DNA from: JAVHLK01 sp043806215
GTDB taxonomy: Bacteria; Desulfobacterota; Desulfomonilia; Desulfomonilales; Desulfomonilaceae
Direction of reading: 5' to 3'
Length of the DNA stretch: 47,321 nucleotides
Assembly: GCA_043806215.1 (NCBI GenBank)
Contig: JAZDHD010000409.1
Coordinates: 1-47,321 of the forward strand
In this document: piece after piece, positions 39,917-47,321 of the stretch
Layout: each line of letters begins with the position of its first letter
Position numbering within the stretch: the first letter of the stretch is position 1
Notes under the pieces: generated by a model
What the model was told of the DNA's origin: nothing
The model's database searches: none
What the model saw: the letters and a program-made list of their open reading frames with translations, nothing else
Program-made: the position numbers and the translations under genes

Positions 39917-42229
39917 TTGCTTTCCAAAGGCCCCACAATGATGCCCCAACAAACTGCGCAGGGCTCCGGAAGTGAGACCGGGCAGATGCGTCTCTTTTCC
40001 CTTCTTCAGGTCCTTCTCATTCTCTCGGCGTTCTTCTGTGTTGCGTTTGCGGTTTACAGTCCGGGGTTCTCCGCCCCTATGGTGTACGATTCTCAGACGT
40101 GGATTGAGGGGAAGGCTCACATATTTGCAGGCGGCGGGCCGTTTGAGGTAATGAGCATCGTTCCCGCCAGGCCTCTGTTCATGGTCACGCTTTATCTGAG
40201 TTATCTGTGGCACGGAATGGATCCGTACTGGTTCCGCGTCTTCAACGTCATGATCCTCGCCGTGGCCGGGGTCGCGCTTACGCTGCTCACCGGTTTTGTC
40301 TTGCAGATTCCGGGAGCAAGGACCACGGGAACACCACTGCAACAGCAGCAGAGTGTAAGCATATTGGCGGGCCTGTTGTTTGTGCTGCATCCGCTTCAGA
40401 GCTTCACGGTTCTCTATATCTGGCAACGGGAGGCCATCCTGGCATGCGCCTTTTATTTCGGGGGCTTGGCGGCTTACGTGGGAGTGCGGTCCGGAAGACT
40501 TCAAAGGACAAATCTCGGTTACGTTCTCACCGGAACTCTGTTCTTAGCGGGGATGCTGAGCAAAGAGGTTCTGGTGACCTTTCCCTTGGTCTTGGCCCTG
40601 GCCGAACCAACGCTCTTCGGCCGTAGCTTTAGGCAGACGGTTGGACGACTTCCGGTCATCCTCGCAATAACCCTCCCGCCGTTCGCGGCCTATTTTCTGA
40701 TCAGCAGCAGTCTTTACGGACCCAACAGCGAGCATGCACAGGGCATAGCCGGCCGCCTTCTCGGATATTACACACTGGCAGGAATATCCCCCATTCATGT
40801 GGTGATGACCCAATGCAGAGTGCTCTTCATCTACCTGTCCACGGTTCTGCTGCCTCCTTTTTCCGGTACGCCTTTTATGACGGCCGTGACCGTGTCCGCT
40901 TCGTTGGCAGATCCACCCTCCACTCTCTTGGCCGTGGGAGGGGCGGCGGCTTTGGTGGTCGTGGGAGCCGCTCTTGTTCGAAGGAAGGCCCCGTATGCGT
41001 TCGGCATTTTCTTTGTCCTTATCACCCTCCTGCCCGAATCGTTCCTTATTCCTCACTACATGTTCTTCGGATACCGGCCCGTTCTCCCCATGGCCGGAGT
41101 GCTCCTCATCACGGCAGGAGCACTGCTCCATCTCTTTGTTTGGGCAAAGATGCCGTTGCCTTACCGGGCAATCAAATCCACGGCGGTTGCCGCTTGTCTG
41201 GCCGCGGTTGTCCTGCTGGGCACAATGAGCTATTCCCAGGCCCTGCGGTGGAATCCGCTCAATTTCTGGTGGACTGCGTTCCGTTCGCTTCCGGAGTTTT
41301 CGGACAAAGTCCAGAAGATACCGTATGTTGACGTCATCGCCAACCTGAGTGGAGTGCTTGCCGCGGAAGGCAAATACGCCCGGGCAATACAAGTTCTCAA
41401 GAAACCTTTCTCAGACCGTGAGAATACGACGGAATCCTCCTCCACTTCACGCTCTCGTCCCGGGAAGGACATGACGGATCGGGAAATTGCAGAAGCGTTG
41501 ACCGAGACTTTCCGGGTTGATCACCGTAGAACGGCCGTCGCCCTTGTTAACCTCGGAATAGCCGTCCTCGGACTGGGCAGGTATTCCGATGCGGTATTCA
41601 TACAACGCGAGGCCGTGCGGATCGACCCCGGTTCCTGGTTGGCACGCTTCAATCTCGCATTGGCCCTGGGGAAAACCGGAAATAATACGGCGGCTCTGCA
41701 GTACTATAGAGAAGCCGCGGCACTGAATCCACGTTCGGCGCAGACTTTCAACAACCTGGGCCGGGCCCTGCAAGCTTCCGGGAGCCCGGAGGAGGCCCTG
41801 AAGGCCTATGCGGAGGCCTTACGTTTGGCGCCTTCCGTTCCGGAGATCAACTACAATCTGGCCAATACCCTGTTGCAGCTTGACCGGGTGGACGACGCGA
41901 TAGACTACTACCGAAAGACCGTCTCGTTGAGTCCGGCTCACGTTGAGGCTCATGCCAATATGGGCGCTGCACTGCTCAGATCCGGGAGGAGCTTGGAGGC
42001 GATCGGGAGTCTGAACACGGCGCTCAAATATGAGAATCGGAATCCGCACCTGTTCAATCTCTTGGGTGTGGCCTATGCCGAACAGGGAAAACACGGGGAG
42101 GCCATGAAGCTGTTCAGGAAGGCCATAAGCCTGGATCCTGCATACGAGGAAGCCGGACGGAACCTCCAATCGCTGGAGAGGCGCTTCCCTGATCTCTTGA
42201 ATTCGGATGATGCTTACCCGCGGAGATAA
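39917..42229 (+). CDS. TMTC/GT-C-like membrane protein with C-terminal TPR repeats
   Basis: 770 residues from TTG 39917, with GGAGGT (39902-39907) 9 nt ahead; ATG 39938 or 39941 are alternatives. About ten membrane helices to residue 450, with the loop VYDSQTWIEG and LHPLQSFTVLYIWQREAILA near the start as in TMTC-type enzymes that mannosylate proteins, then at least five TPR units (about 535-755, for example ARFNLALALGKTGNNTAALQ). Related to the partial gene at 46317. Probable glycosyl or alkyl transferase on exported substrates; inference. Confidence 0.72.
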   Translation: MLSKGPTMMPQQTAQGSGSETGQMRLFSLLQVLLILSAFFCVAFAVYSPGFSAPMVYDSQTWIEGKAHIFAGGGPFEVMSIVPARPLFMVTLYLSYLWHGMDPYWFRVFNVMILAVAGVALTLLTGFVLQIPGARTTGTPLQQQQSVSILAGLLFVLHPLQSFTVLYIWQREAILACAFYFGGLAAYVGVRSGRLQRTNLGYVLTGTLFLAGMLSKEVLVTFPLVLALAEPTLFGRSFRQTVGRLPVILAITLPPFAAYFLISSSLYGPNSEHAQGIAGRLLGYYTLAGISPIHVVMTQCRVLFIYLSTVLLPPFSGTPFMTAVTVSASLADPPSTLLAVGGAAALVVVGAALVRRKAPYAFGIFFVLITLLPESFLIPHYMFFGYRPVLPMAGVLLITAGALLHLFVWAKMPLPYRAIKSTAVAACLAAVVLLGTMSYSQALRWNPLNFWWTAFRSLPEFSDKVQKIPYVDVIANLSGVLAAEGKYARAIQVLKKPFSDRENTTESSSTSRSRPGKDMTDREIAEALTETFRVDHRRTAVALVNLGIAVLGLGRYSDAVFIQREAVRIDPGSWLARFNLALALGKTGNNTAALQYYREAAALNPRSAQTFNNLGRALQASGSPEEALKAYAEALRLAPSVPEINYNLANTLLQLDRVDDAIDYYRKTVSLSPAHVEAHANMGAALLRSGRSLEAIGSLNTALKYENRNPHLFNLLGVAYAEQGKHGEAMKLFRKAISLDPAYEEAGRNLQSLERRFPDLLNSDDAYPRR

Positions 42230-42242
42230 GGCAGGTCTTCAG

Positions 42243-42297
42243 CGGTAACGGAGTCCCGCCGGTAGGTCTTCAACAGCACCGGAGTCCGGCGGATCTT
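42243..42297. repeat. Short repeat C, two units in tandem
   Basis: GTCTTCAGCGGTAACGGAGTC followed by GTCTTCAACAGCACCGGAGTC, and again GTAGGTCTTCAACAGCACCGG at about 44078-44098. Sits directly downstream of the TPR protein gene and upstream of repeat B. Confidence 0.55.
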
Positions 42298-42307
42298 TTC
42301 TTGGGAT

Positions 42308-42450
42308 TTGTCTGAAAGTCCTCTTACTTCTCGTTCCCAGGCTCCTGCCTGGGAATGCCTATCCGCCGGGCTCTGCCCGGTCTTCGGCTCGGAGTCCCGG
42401 GGGCTTTCATGGTCAGTTGTGATCCCCGAATCATAGGGGTTCAGCGGTAA
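42308..42450. repeat. Dispersed repeat B, copy 2
   Basis: Matches 19424-19603 in order and sequence of its blocks. It carries a perfect 9-bp hairpin TTCCCAGGC-TCCT-GCCTGGGAA (42334-42355). The insert found in copy 1 is missing, so the two copies differ mainly by that block. No gene is seen in 42230-42507. Confidence 0.6.
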
Positions 42451-42477
42451 GGCCCCGTAACGGCACGGGTAAGTGGC

Positions 42478-42500
42478 TGAAAAACAACCGCTTGTTGGTA
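42478..42500 (-). terminator. Weak intrinsic terminator of the TPR gene
   Basis: On the reverse strand: AACAA-GCGG-TTGTT stem followed by a run of T, right after the stop of the gene at 42508. The stem is only five base pairs and A/T rich, so strength is doubtful. Confidence 0.35.
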
Positions 42501-42507
42501 TATTTAT

Positions 42508-43440
42508 TTACTTGGCCGACAGGTTCCTAATCTTGTTTACACGGGCTTCAAGTTTCTTGGCTTCGGCTTTCTTGCCCTGTCTTCCGTATATGCGAGCCAG
42601 TCCCCCCAGGAAGTTGCAAATCCTCGGGTCATTTGGTCCCCAGAACTTCTCTGCTAAGACAACGGCCCTTTTCAGTGATTCCTCGGCTTCCGACAATTTG
42701 CCCTGTTGACTGTAAAGCGTTGCAGAAAACAACAAAGCGTTACACAAGTTGGGAGAGTTCGCCTCTTCTAAAATCTTTGTCCCTCTCTTCAATGAAGACG
42801 CCGCTTCAGACAGCTTATTCTGTTGCGCCAGAACAAAACCCAGCAACGCGCAAGACTCCCCTATAAGCGGATCGCGGGGCTGAAGATTTTTCTCTCGCAG
42901 AGCGAGTATTCTGCGTAACAGAGGCTCAGCTTTGGCCATCTTTCCTTGTTGAGTATACAAATCGGCCAGGTTGCTCAGTGGTAGAACTAGTTGTATGCGA
43001 TCCGGTCGTACAGTTCTGTCGCAGATTGCTAGAGACCTCTGATACATTGTTTCGGCCTGCGAGAACTTCCCGGTCGCTCTGTATATGGTGCCGAGACAGG
43101 TCGAAGCGATTAGTTCAACATCATGAAGGCCCAACTTCTTGCTTATTTCAAGTGCTTCCTTGTGGGCTTTCTGTGCCTCGACATATTTCCCCTGGTGCTG
43201 ATATGCCATGCCAAGATTTGTCAGGGACTTGGCAGTGTTGGTACTCTTACGTCCAAATTCGGACGTAGCCAGTTGCACTGCCAGGAATGCCGTTGCTTCA
43301 GCTTCCTTGTATTTTTTTTCGACAATCAACTTTCCCGCAAGCGCATCCATGTCCGCCCACGTCGAACCCTGTGCACATGTAAGCCAACAGGGAGATAACA
43401 ACACGCAAATGAGACCGATCACTATTCGCCTGCTATTCAT
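42508..43440 (-). CDS. Exported protein with tetratricopeptide repeats
   Basis: 310 residues from ATG 43440, with AGAGGAG 7 nt ahead; the frame extends further upstream only through repeat DNA. Signal peptide (MNSRRIVIGLICVLLSPCWL) without a lipobox. About six 42-residue TPR units of the kinesin light chain type, each with LGxxYxxQGK-like cores, for example LTNLGMAYQHQGKYVEAQKA. TPR proteins bind partner peptides or assemble complexes; here probably periplasmic. No specific function is evident. Runs opposite to the gene on its left. Confidence 0.78.
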   Translation of the reverse strand: MNSRRIVIGLICVLLSPCWLTCAQGSTWADMDALAGKLIVEKKYKEAEATAFLAVQLATSEFGRKSTNTAKSLTNLGMAYQHQGKYVEAQKAHKEALEISKKLGLHDVELIASTCLGTIYRATGKFSQAETMYQRSLAICDRTVRPDRIQLVLPLSNLADLYTQQGKMAKAEPLLRRILALREKNLQPRDPLIGESCALLGFVLAQQNKLSEAASSLKRGTKILEEANSPNLCNALLFSATLYSQQGKLSEAEESLKRAVVLAEKFWGPNDPRICNFLGGLARIYGRQGKKAEAKKLEARVNKIRNLSAK

Positions 43441-43572
43441 GCCTGAATCTCCTCTACGGATGTTGCCGCGCAATTCCAACGCAATACGACGGTCTTTCGA
43501 TTCTGGAAAGGTTTGCAGCAGAATCCCGGCCCGGCCGTGACCACCTCGGTCAGGATGAGGCCGGGGGAATGA
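43441..43572. other. Leader of the TPR gene
   Basis: Nothing recognisable apart from the ribosome site of the TPR gene. No clear promoter was seen; transcription may start within or beyond the neighbouring repeat. Confidence 0.4.
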
Positions 43573-43685
43573 TCTTCTATAGTGTCGCTCCTTGAGTACT
43601 GCGGACGCCTTCACGTTTGTCATTGCGAGCCCGAGGCTCTGGGAGGGCGTGGCAATCTCGGCCTTTCACCAGGCATTGAGTGCAA
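43573..43685. repeat. Dispersed repeat A, copy 2
   Basis: Matches 19964-20098: TATAGTG, TACTGCGGACGCCTTCACGTT, ATTGCGAGCCCGA and CGGCCTTTCA in order. The reverse-strand inverted end is not kept; the copy runs straight into the integrase remnant, so the repeat may have inserted there and interrupted it. Confidence 0.6.
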
Positions 43686-43858
43686 CTATGCTTTGTCGGT
43701 GACACACACGCCCGGGAACTCCTGCTTCGCCTTCTTTATCACGATGTCCGTCAAAGCCCTCTCAGCCAATTTCTTGCAGGGCCCTACTTCCGTCGCACTC
43801 TCTTGCTTTGGTGGTAGGAATCGATCCTCCATGCATCACTTTTCTTGAAAACCCCCAT
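43686..43858 (-). pseudogene. Frameshifted N-terminal remnant of a tyrosine integrase
   Basis: Starts at ATG 43858 behind AGAGGGG. Frame 1 reads MGVFKKSDAWRIDSYHQSKR and VRRK before a TAG at 43784. In frame 2 the sequence continues EVGPCKKLAERALTDIVIKK then AKQEFPGVC and stops at 43686. Joined by one inserted base, this is the arm-binding start of phage-type site-specific recombinases (MGVxxKxxxWxIDYxxxGKRxRExxGPSKKLAE). The rest of the gene is missing, replaced by repeat A. Read by eye; a search would settle it. Confidence 0.55.
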
Positions 43859-44112
43859 TGCTTCCCCTCTCAGAATCGCTTACGAAAGGACACAAACTGG
43901 ACTAACCTGGTATCACCTCCCTTCATGAGGATATAATAACCGAGCCAACCCGGCGGCGTCCACTTAGACTTTGTTGCCAAGTGTTCTATGGCATAAATGA
44001 CTGATAGAAGCCGACCGGCAGGATACCGGTCCCACTGAAGAGGGCGCCCCGGGGCTTTGGCAGCTATCGGTTTCCGGTAGGTCTTCAACAGCACCGGCGT
44101 CCCCGCGGGAAT
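43859..44112. other. Repeat-rich gap beside the integrase remnant
   Basis: Holds a reverse copy of the tandem-repeat third unit (44007-44042), a repeat C unit (about 44073-44105), and an open frame at 43870-44094 (-, 74 aa) whose first third is repeat sequence and that has no recognisable family. No gene is called. Confidence 0.4.
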
Positions 44113-46320
44113 TCAGAAGCCTCCGTATTGCCTCCTCAAATCGTCAAAGGCCGCCATGAACGCCCGCCGTTGCTCGGTGAACCGCCGGGGGTTGCCGCCC
44201 GGGAGGCATCCGATCTCGTTCTTCTCCAAGATGACGAGGATTTCCAGCAGACTTCTCAAGGTGCCGAACGCCCCGCCGGAGACCAAATAGTCTGACCCGG
44301 CGAGCCGGGCTGCCTCGGATTCCAGAAATGCCTTGGTTCCTGAATTCAGGCACGGAGATGAACCGTTCATGGCTCTTATGACGAGGGAGTAAACCTGGGG
44401 ACGGGGATGTTCTTTGACCAGAGCGATGATCCGGTCCAGGAGATCCGGAGACACCGTTCCCCGCATGAAAAGGGTGAGCAAACCGAGGGCCTGCGTCTTT
44501 GTTTCAGGACGGTTGTAGGTGAGGCCGTCAAGGTTGCAGGAACGGATCATGGGGCCGAAGCGGGGTGAGGAAGCCGCTGCAAGTATGATCACCCATTCGT
44601 CGGCGTAGATGCATCCCCATTGTGCGGTCTGCATGAGCTGGTCGGCCAGGCGTGTTCCCATGCTCTTGCTCGTATCGAGAATCACCAGATCCATACGGTT
44701 TCGGCCGAGCAGATCGATCGTTGCGTCGATGTCTCCCGGGCCGGGGGTAACAATTGTGAGGTAGTCCTTAATTATCCGTTCGGGAAACACGGACTGGGCC
44801 CTAAGGTCAAAGAACGTACGGATATTCGGAACATGAAACACGAGATACCCCGACAGGACGACATTGGTAAACACGCGGCCTCCTATATGGTTCTCGTTGA
44901 GAAACCGCACCGCATCGTCCCGCATGAAGTTTCGGCTCATCAGACGACTGAAGAGCGGAGGATCGTGTTCCTGATATGTGAGCGGATTGCCCGGCAGATG
45001 AAGAATCACCACGGACCTGTAGAAAATGAAGCAGATCGTCGCAAGGAACAGGCATGCAAGGATCGCCGGGATCGGTATTCCTCGAACGACCCCGGGCGGA
45101 TGGGCAGACCCTCCGCGATGCTTCTCCCATGCTCCGATACAAGCCTGAATCAGCAGGGCGAGCAACGGTACCATGGCGGGTGCGGCAAATATGATCATCC
45201 TCTGGAAACGGAACACAAGAGGAAACAAGAGAGCTGGAATGAGTACGACCATGAGTGGGTCGAGTCTTGTCGTCCTGCCCGTGGCCGACGACGCACCCTT
45301 GCGGATGCCTCCGGCGGTCGCCGCAAGGAACGCGGAGAGCCCTGCCGTAATGCCCAAGAGAAACAGAAAAGGGATAACGGATAACGGCTTGAAGACTCCT
45401 CGGCTGAAAATGGTATCCGGGTGAATGAGAGGCCGCCAATCGACCCATTCCGCGGTGACCGTCTTCTCACCGATCTGATTAAAGGGGATTATGAGGTTCT
45501 CCGGGCCGTAAGGGTTCGCAAAGGCCATGACTCCCACGGCAAGCACGAGCGTCACTCCCCAACCCAGTACGTCGGGGCCCGTCTTGGAGGGCGGTATAGG
45601 ATGCGCAGGGCTGCGTGAGGATCCGGTCCCGCCGTTTCCGGTCTCGTCCCGTACAGGCCGTATGCCCTTTCCCTTGGTTTCCGCAGTTGAGTGCGCCGTC
45701 TGAAGCATCGCGTAGATCACATCGGCACCGAACCTGAGTCCCATGAGAAAGAACCCGAGCATGAACGAACCGTGACAATTCGACCAGACGGCAAGAACCG
45801 CCAAAGAGCCTGCTTGACGCCATGTGGACGATGCCCCCCGGAATGAAAGTATGGCCGACATGACCACGAACAGGAGCATTCCGAAGTTTTCTCCACGGAT
45901 CTTCAAGAACGGCGCAAAGCTTAGGACTCCCAGGGTCACGGACAGGATGGAAACCTCGGGGCTCGCCTCCAGAGCCCGGCACGTGAGGTAGAGCATCAGC
46001 GTGCACGCGGCCGTGAGCAGCCCCTTGATGAGTACCGGTCCCAGATACGCCAAATGGACAAACGAAATATAGTAAATGAGATGGGACAGCCACGATTGGT
46101 CCACCCATGTTCTTCCCTCAAGCGTGAAGGCCCATTGGTCGGGAGCCCCGATCTGTCCGTTCAAGACGGCTTTGCCGGAACAGAACCCCAGAAAGAGATC
46201 TTCGTTGGGAAACGGCATTCCCCAAGCAATCAAGCAGGAAATTACAAGGCAGATCACCAGGAGAACACGAGTGGGACGGAGTAGGCCGGGGATTTTCAAG
46301 TTATCAACCTCCTCGGTCAT
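44113..46320 (-). CDS. Polytopic membrane protein of the GT-C-like family, paralogue 2
   Basis: 735 residues from ATG 46320, which overlaps the stop of the upstream gene by four bases (ATGA); a start at 46356 is less likely. Same plan as the gene at 36682: NEDLFLGFCSGKAV, PDQWAFT, WVDQSWLSHLIYY, WSNCHGSFMLG, then GGRVFTNVVLSGYL and WGCIYADEW in the soluble C-terminal part. A 70-residue insert rich in Gly, Pro and Ser (about residue 220-290) is absent from paralogue 1. Encoded directly behind a TMTC-like gene. Catalytic role not shown. Confidence 0.68.
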   Translation of the reverse strand: MTEEVDNLKIPGLLRPTRVLLVICLVISCLIAWGMPFPNEDLFLGFCSGKAVLNGQIGAPDQWAFTLEGRTWVDQSWLSHLIYYISFVHLAYLGPVLIKGLLTAACTLMLYLTCRALEASPEVSILSVTLGVLSFAPFLKIRGENFGMLLFVVMSAILSFRGASSTWRQAGSLAVLAVWSNCHGSFMLGFFLMGLRFGADVIYAMLQTAHSTAETKGKGIRPVRDETGNGGTGSSRSPAHPIPPSKTGPDVLGWGVTLVLAVGVMAFANPYGPENLIIPFNQIGEKTVTAEWVDWRPLIHPDTIFSRGVFKPLSVIPFLFLLGITAGLSAFLAATAGGIRKGASSATGRTTRLDPLMVVLIPALLFPLVFRFQRMIIFAAPAMVPLLALLIQACIGAWEKHRGGSAHPPGVVRGIPIPAILACLFLATICFIFYRSVVILHLPGNPLTYQEHDPPLFSRLMSRNFMRDDAVRFLNENHIGGRVFTNVVLSGYLVFHVPNIRTFFDLRAQSVFPERIIKDYLTIVTPGPGDIDATIDLLGRNRMDLVILDTSKSMGTRLADQLMQTAQWGCIYADEWVIILAAASSPRFGPMIRSCNLDGLTYNRPETKTQALGLLTLFMRGTVSPDLLDRIIALVKEHPRPQVYSLVIRAMNGSSPCLNSGTKAFLESEAARLAGSDYLVSGGAFGTLRSLLEILVILEKNEIGCLPGGNPRRFTEQRRAFMAAFDDLRRQYGGF

Positions 46321-47321
46321 TTTATGGGGAGGCGCTTGAGAATGTTTCCCGAGCATGGTCTACCCGCCCGTGCCTCACTCTCACAGAACTCTTGAGCTTG
46401 GGGGATCCGATTCATTTCCACCAGCGATCTGGCCACGTTGTCACGGATGCCGACGAGCTCGGGTTTGAGCGAATAGGCTTTGCGGAAGTCTCGATACGCG
46501 TCCATCATTCTTCCTTGTCGGGCATACACCGTACCGAGCAGATTGTAGGCCTCCGCTCCAGGCTCGAGATCCAGCGATCTTCTGAGAAGCGGTTCCGCTC
46601 CCTTGATGTCGCCCTTTTCATTGAGGATCATGGCCTTATGCACATATGACGAAGGCTCGAGTGGATCGACCCCAATAGCGCGGTCCAGTTCCGCAAGCGC
46701 CTCTTCCACGCGTCCGGCAGCGTGATGGGAGAGAGCCAGTTCGGCCCTGAGCAGCGCCGAAGAAGGGTCGGCCTTCACTTCCTTGAGAAAGTACTCGACA
46801 GCTTCGTCGTGCTTTCCCTCTTCACGCAAGATATAGCCTATCATAATGCGAGGATACGCGCTTTTTGATCCGATCTTCCGAGCCTTCCCAAACATCGCGG
46901 CAGCCGAGGATTTGTCTCCCATCAGGTAGTAGATCCGGCCCATATTCTGGTAAGGCGCCTCCATGCCCGGGGCCAGTTCCGCAGCCTTTTCAAAAAGAGC
47001 GAGAGCCCGGTCCAATTGGCCGCGTTCCATCAAGACCCAGCCGTAATTGTTATACACTGCCGGCGATGTCTTGTTCACCTTGAGAACGGCCTCCCATTGG
47101 ACCGCCGGGTCACTCCAAAGGCGCGTCTGTCTAACGGACAGGATCCCCAGTATGCACACGAGAGCGTAACAAGCGGTGAGAACCCCGGTTTTTGCCCGGG
47201 GTCTGTCCCGGATCGTTTCAAAGAGGAGTTCCAGACCCCGGGCAACCATGAGGGCGAGCCCTACCATGGGAAGATAGAGGAAGTGGTCCGCCACGTATGA
47301 ATGACCCAGATGTCCGAAAGG
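46317..47321 (-). CDS. TMTC/GT-C-like protein with TPR repeats, 3'-terminal part (partial)
   Basis: The frame runs beyond the window end: the last codons read PFGHLGHSYVADHFLYLPMV, which is the interior HSYVADRYLYLP-type motif of this family, so the GTG at 47294 is not a start. At least 334 residues are seen: two membrane helices, then seven or so TPR units (for example YNNYGWVLMERGQLDRALAL). Relates to the gene at 39917. Its TGA overlaps the ATG of the paralogue 2 gene, which points to coupled translation and a joint job. Confidence 0.78.
   Translation of the reverse strand, partial: PFGHLGHSYVADHFLYLPMVGLALMVARGLELLFETIRDRPRAKTGVLTACYALVCILGILSVRQTRLWSDPAVQWEAVLKVNKTSPAVYNNYGWVLMERGQLDRALALFEKAAELAPGMEAPYQNMGRIYYLMGDKSSAAAMFGKARKIGSKSAYPRIMIGYILREEGKHDEAVEYFLKEVKADPSSALLRAELALSHHAAGRVEEALAELDRAIGVDPLEPSSYVHKAMILNEKGDIKGAEPLLRRSLDLEPGAEAYNLLGTVYARQGRMMDAYRDFRKAYSLKPELVGIRDNVARSLVEMNRIPQAQEFCESEARAGRPCSGNILKRLPIK

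Noticed and set aside
43870..44094. 74-codon reverse frame just upstream of the integrase remnant
   Set aside because: Its first third is repeat sequence and it has no recognisable family, though a small partner gene cannot be fully excluded.
47294..47321. GTG at 47294 as start of the last gene
   Set aside because: The frame stays open to the window end and reads a conserved interior motif, so the gene begins outside the window.

Overview
The window reads as chromosome of a Gram-negative anaerobe, most likely a member of the Desulfobacterota (former Deltaproteobacteria). This is inferred from a complete S10-spc-alpha ribosomal gene string followed by type IV pilus genes pilMNOP, an RND efflux operon with a CecR-like TetR regulator, a PilZ protein with the short helical N-terminal domain common in that phylum, and a VKOR-DsbA fusion. 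No rRNA or tRNA gene and no CRISPR array was seen.

Positions 1-14737 (all +) hold the end of tuf, then rpsJ-rplCDWB-rpsS-rplV-rpsC-rplP-rpmC-rpsQ-rplNXE-rpsN-rpsH-rplFR-rpsE-rpmD-rplO-secY-adk-rpmJ-rpsM-rpsK-rpsD-rpoA-rplQ. Overlaps and one-base TAATG junctions are frequent. Three genes (rpsC, rpsE, rpsD) start with TTG behind good Shine-Dalgarno sites. S14, S4, L24 and L36 are all zinc-ligand forms. map and infA are absent between adk and rpmJ. Two gaps, rpsM-rpsK and rpsD-rpoA, carry strong hairpins.

Positions 14867-19393 hold an orphan EcfA-like ATPase with altered Q- and H-loops, an FtsB/DivIC-like protein, and pilM-pilN-pilO-pilP behind a near-consensus promoter. pilQ does not follow. 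Positions 19394-20470 are repeat-rich with one small reverse-strand gene. Positions 20526-25408 encode the TetR regulator, periplasmic adaptor and RND pump, with a palindrome inside the promoter. A PilZ gene with a long hairpin-rich leader follows.

Positions 26499-30757 (all -) form a cluster transcribed pspA, AAA ATPase, tsaD, hpt. The PspA plus classical AAA pair resembles an ESCRT-III/Vps4-type membrane-remodelling module. Then come a repeat block, a HAD nucleotidase, a single-domain cereblon-like CULT protein, a K+ channel with RCK domain, a cysteine-rich exported protein and a VKOR-DsbA disulfide-forming enzyme.

Positions 35868-47321 hold an exported protein of unknown function and a group of polytopic membrane proteins: two paralogues of a conserved GT-C-like family (36682 + and 44113 -), one further membrane protein, and two TMTC-like proteins with TPR tails (39917 + and 46317 -, the latter cut by the window end). 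Between the two arms lie a TPR protein, dispersed repeats and a frameshifted remnant of a tyrosine integrase. The arms look like two copies of a gene pair facing each other, perhaps for modifying exported proteins or envelope glycans. The strongest leads are the PspA-AAA pair, the CULT protein, the PilZ leader and the duplicated membrane-enzyme pair.
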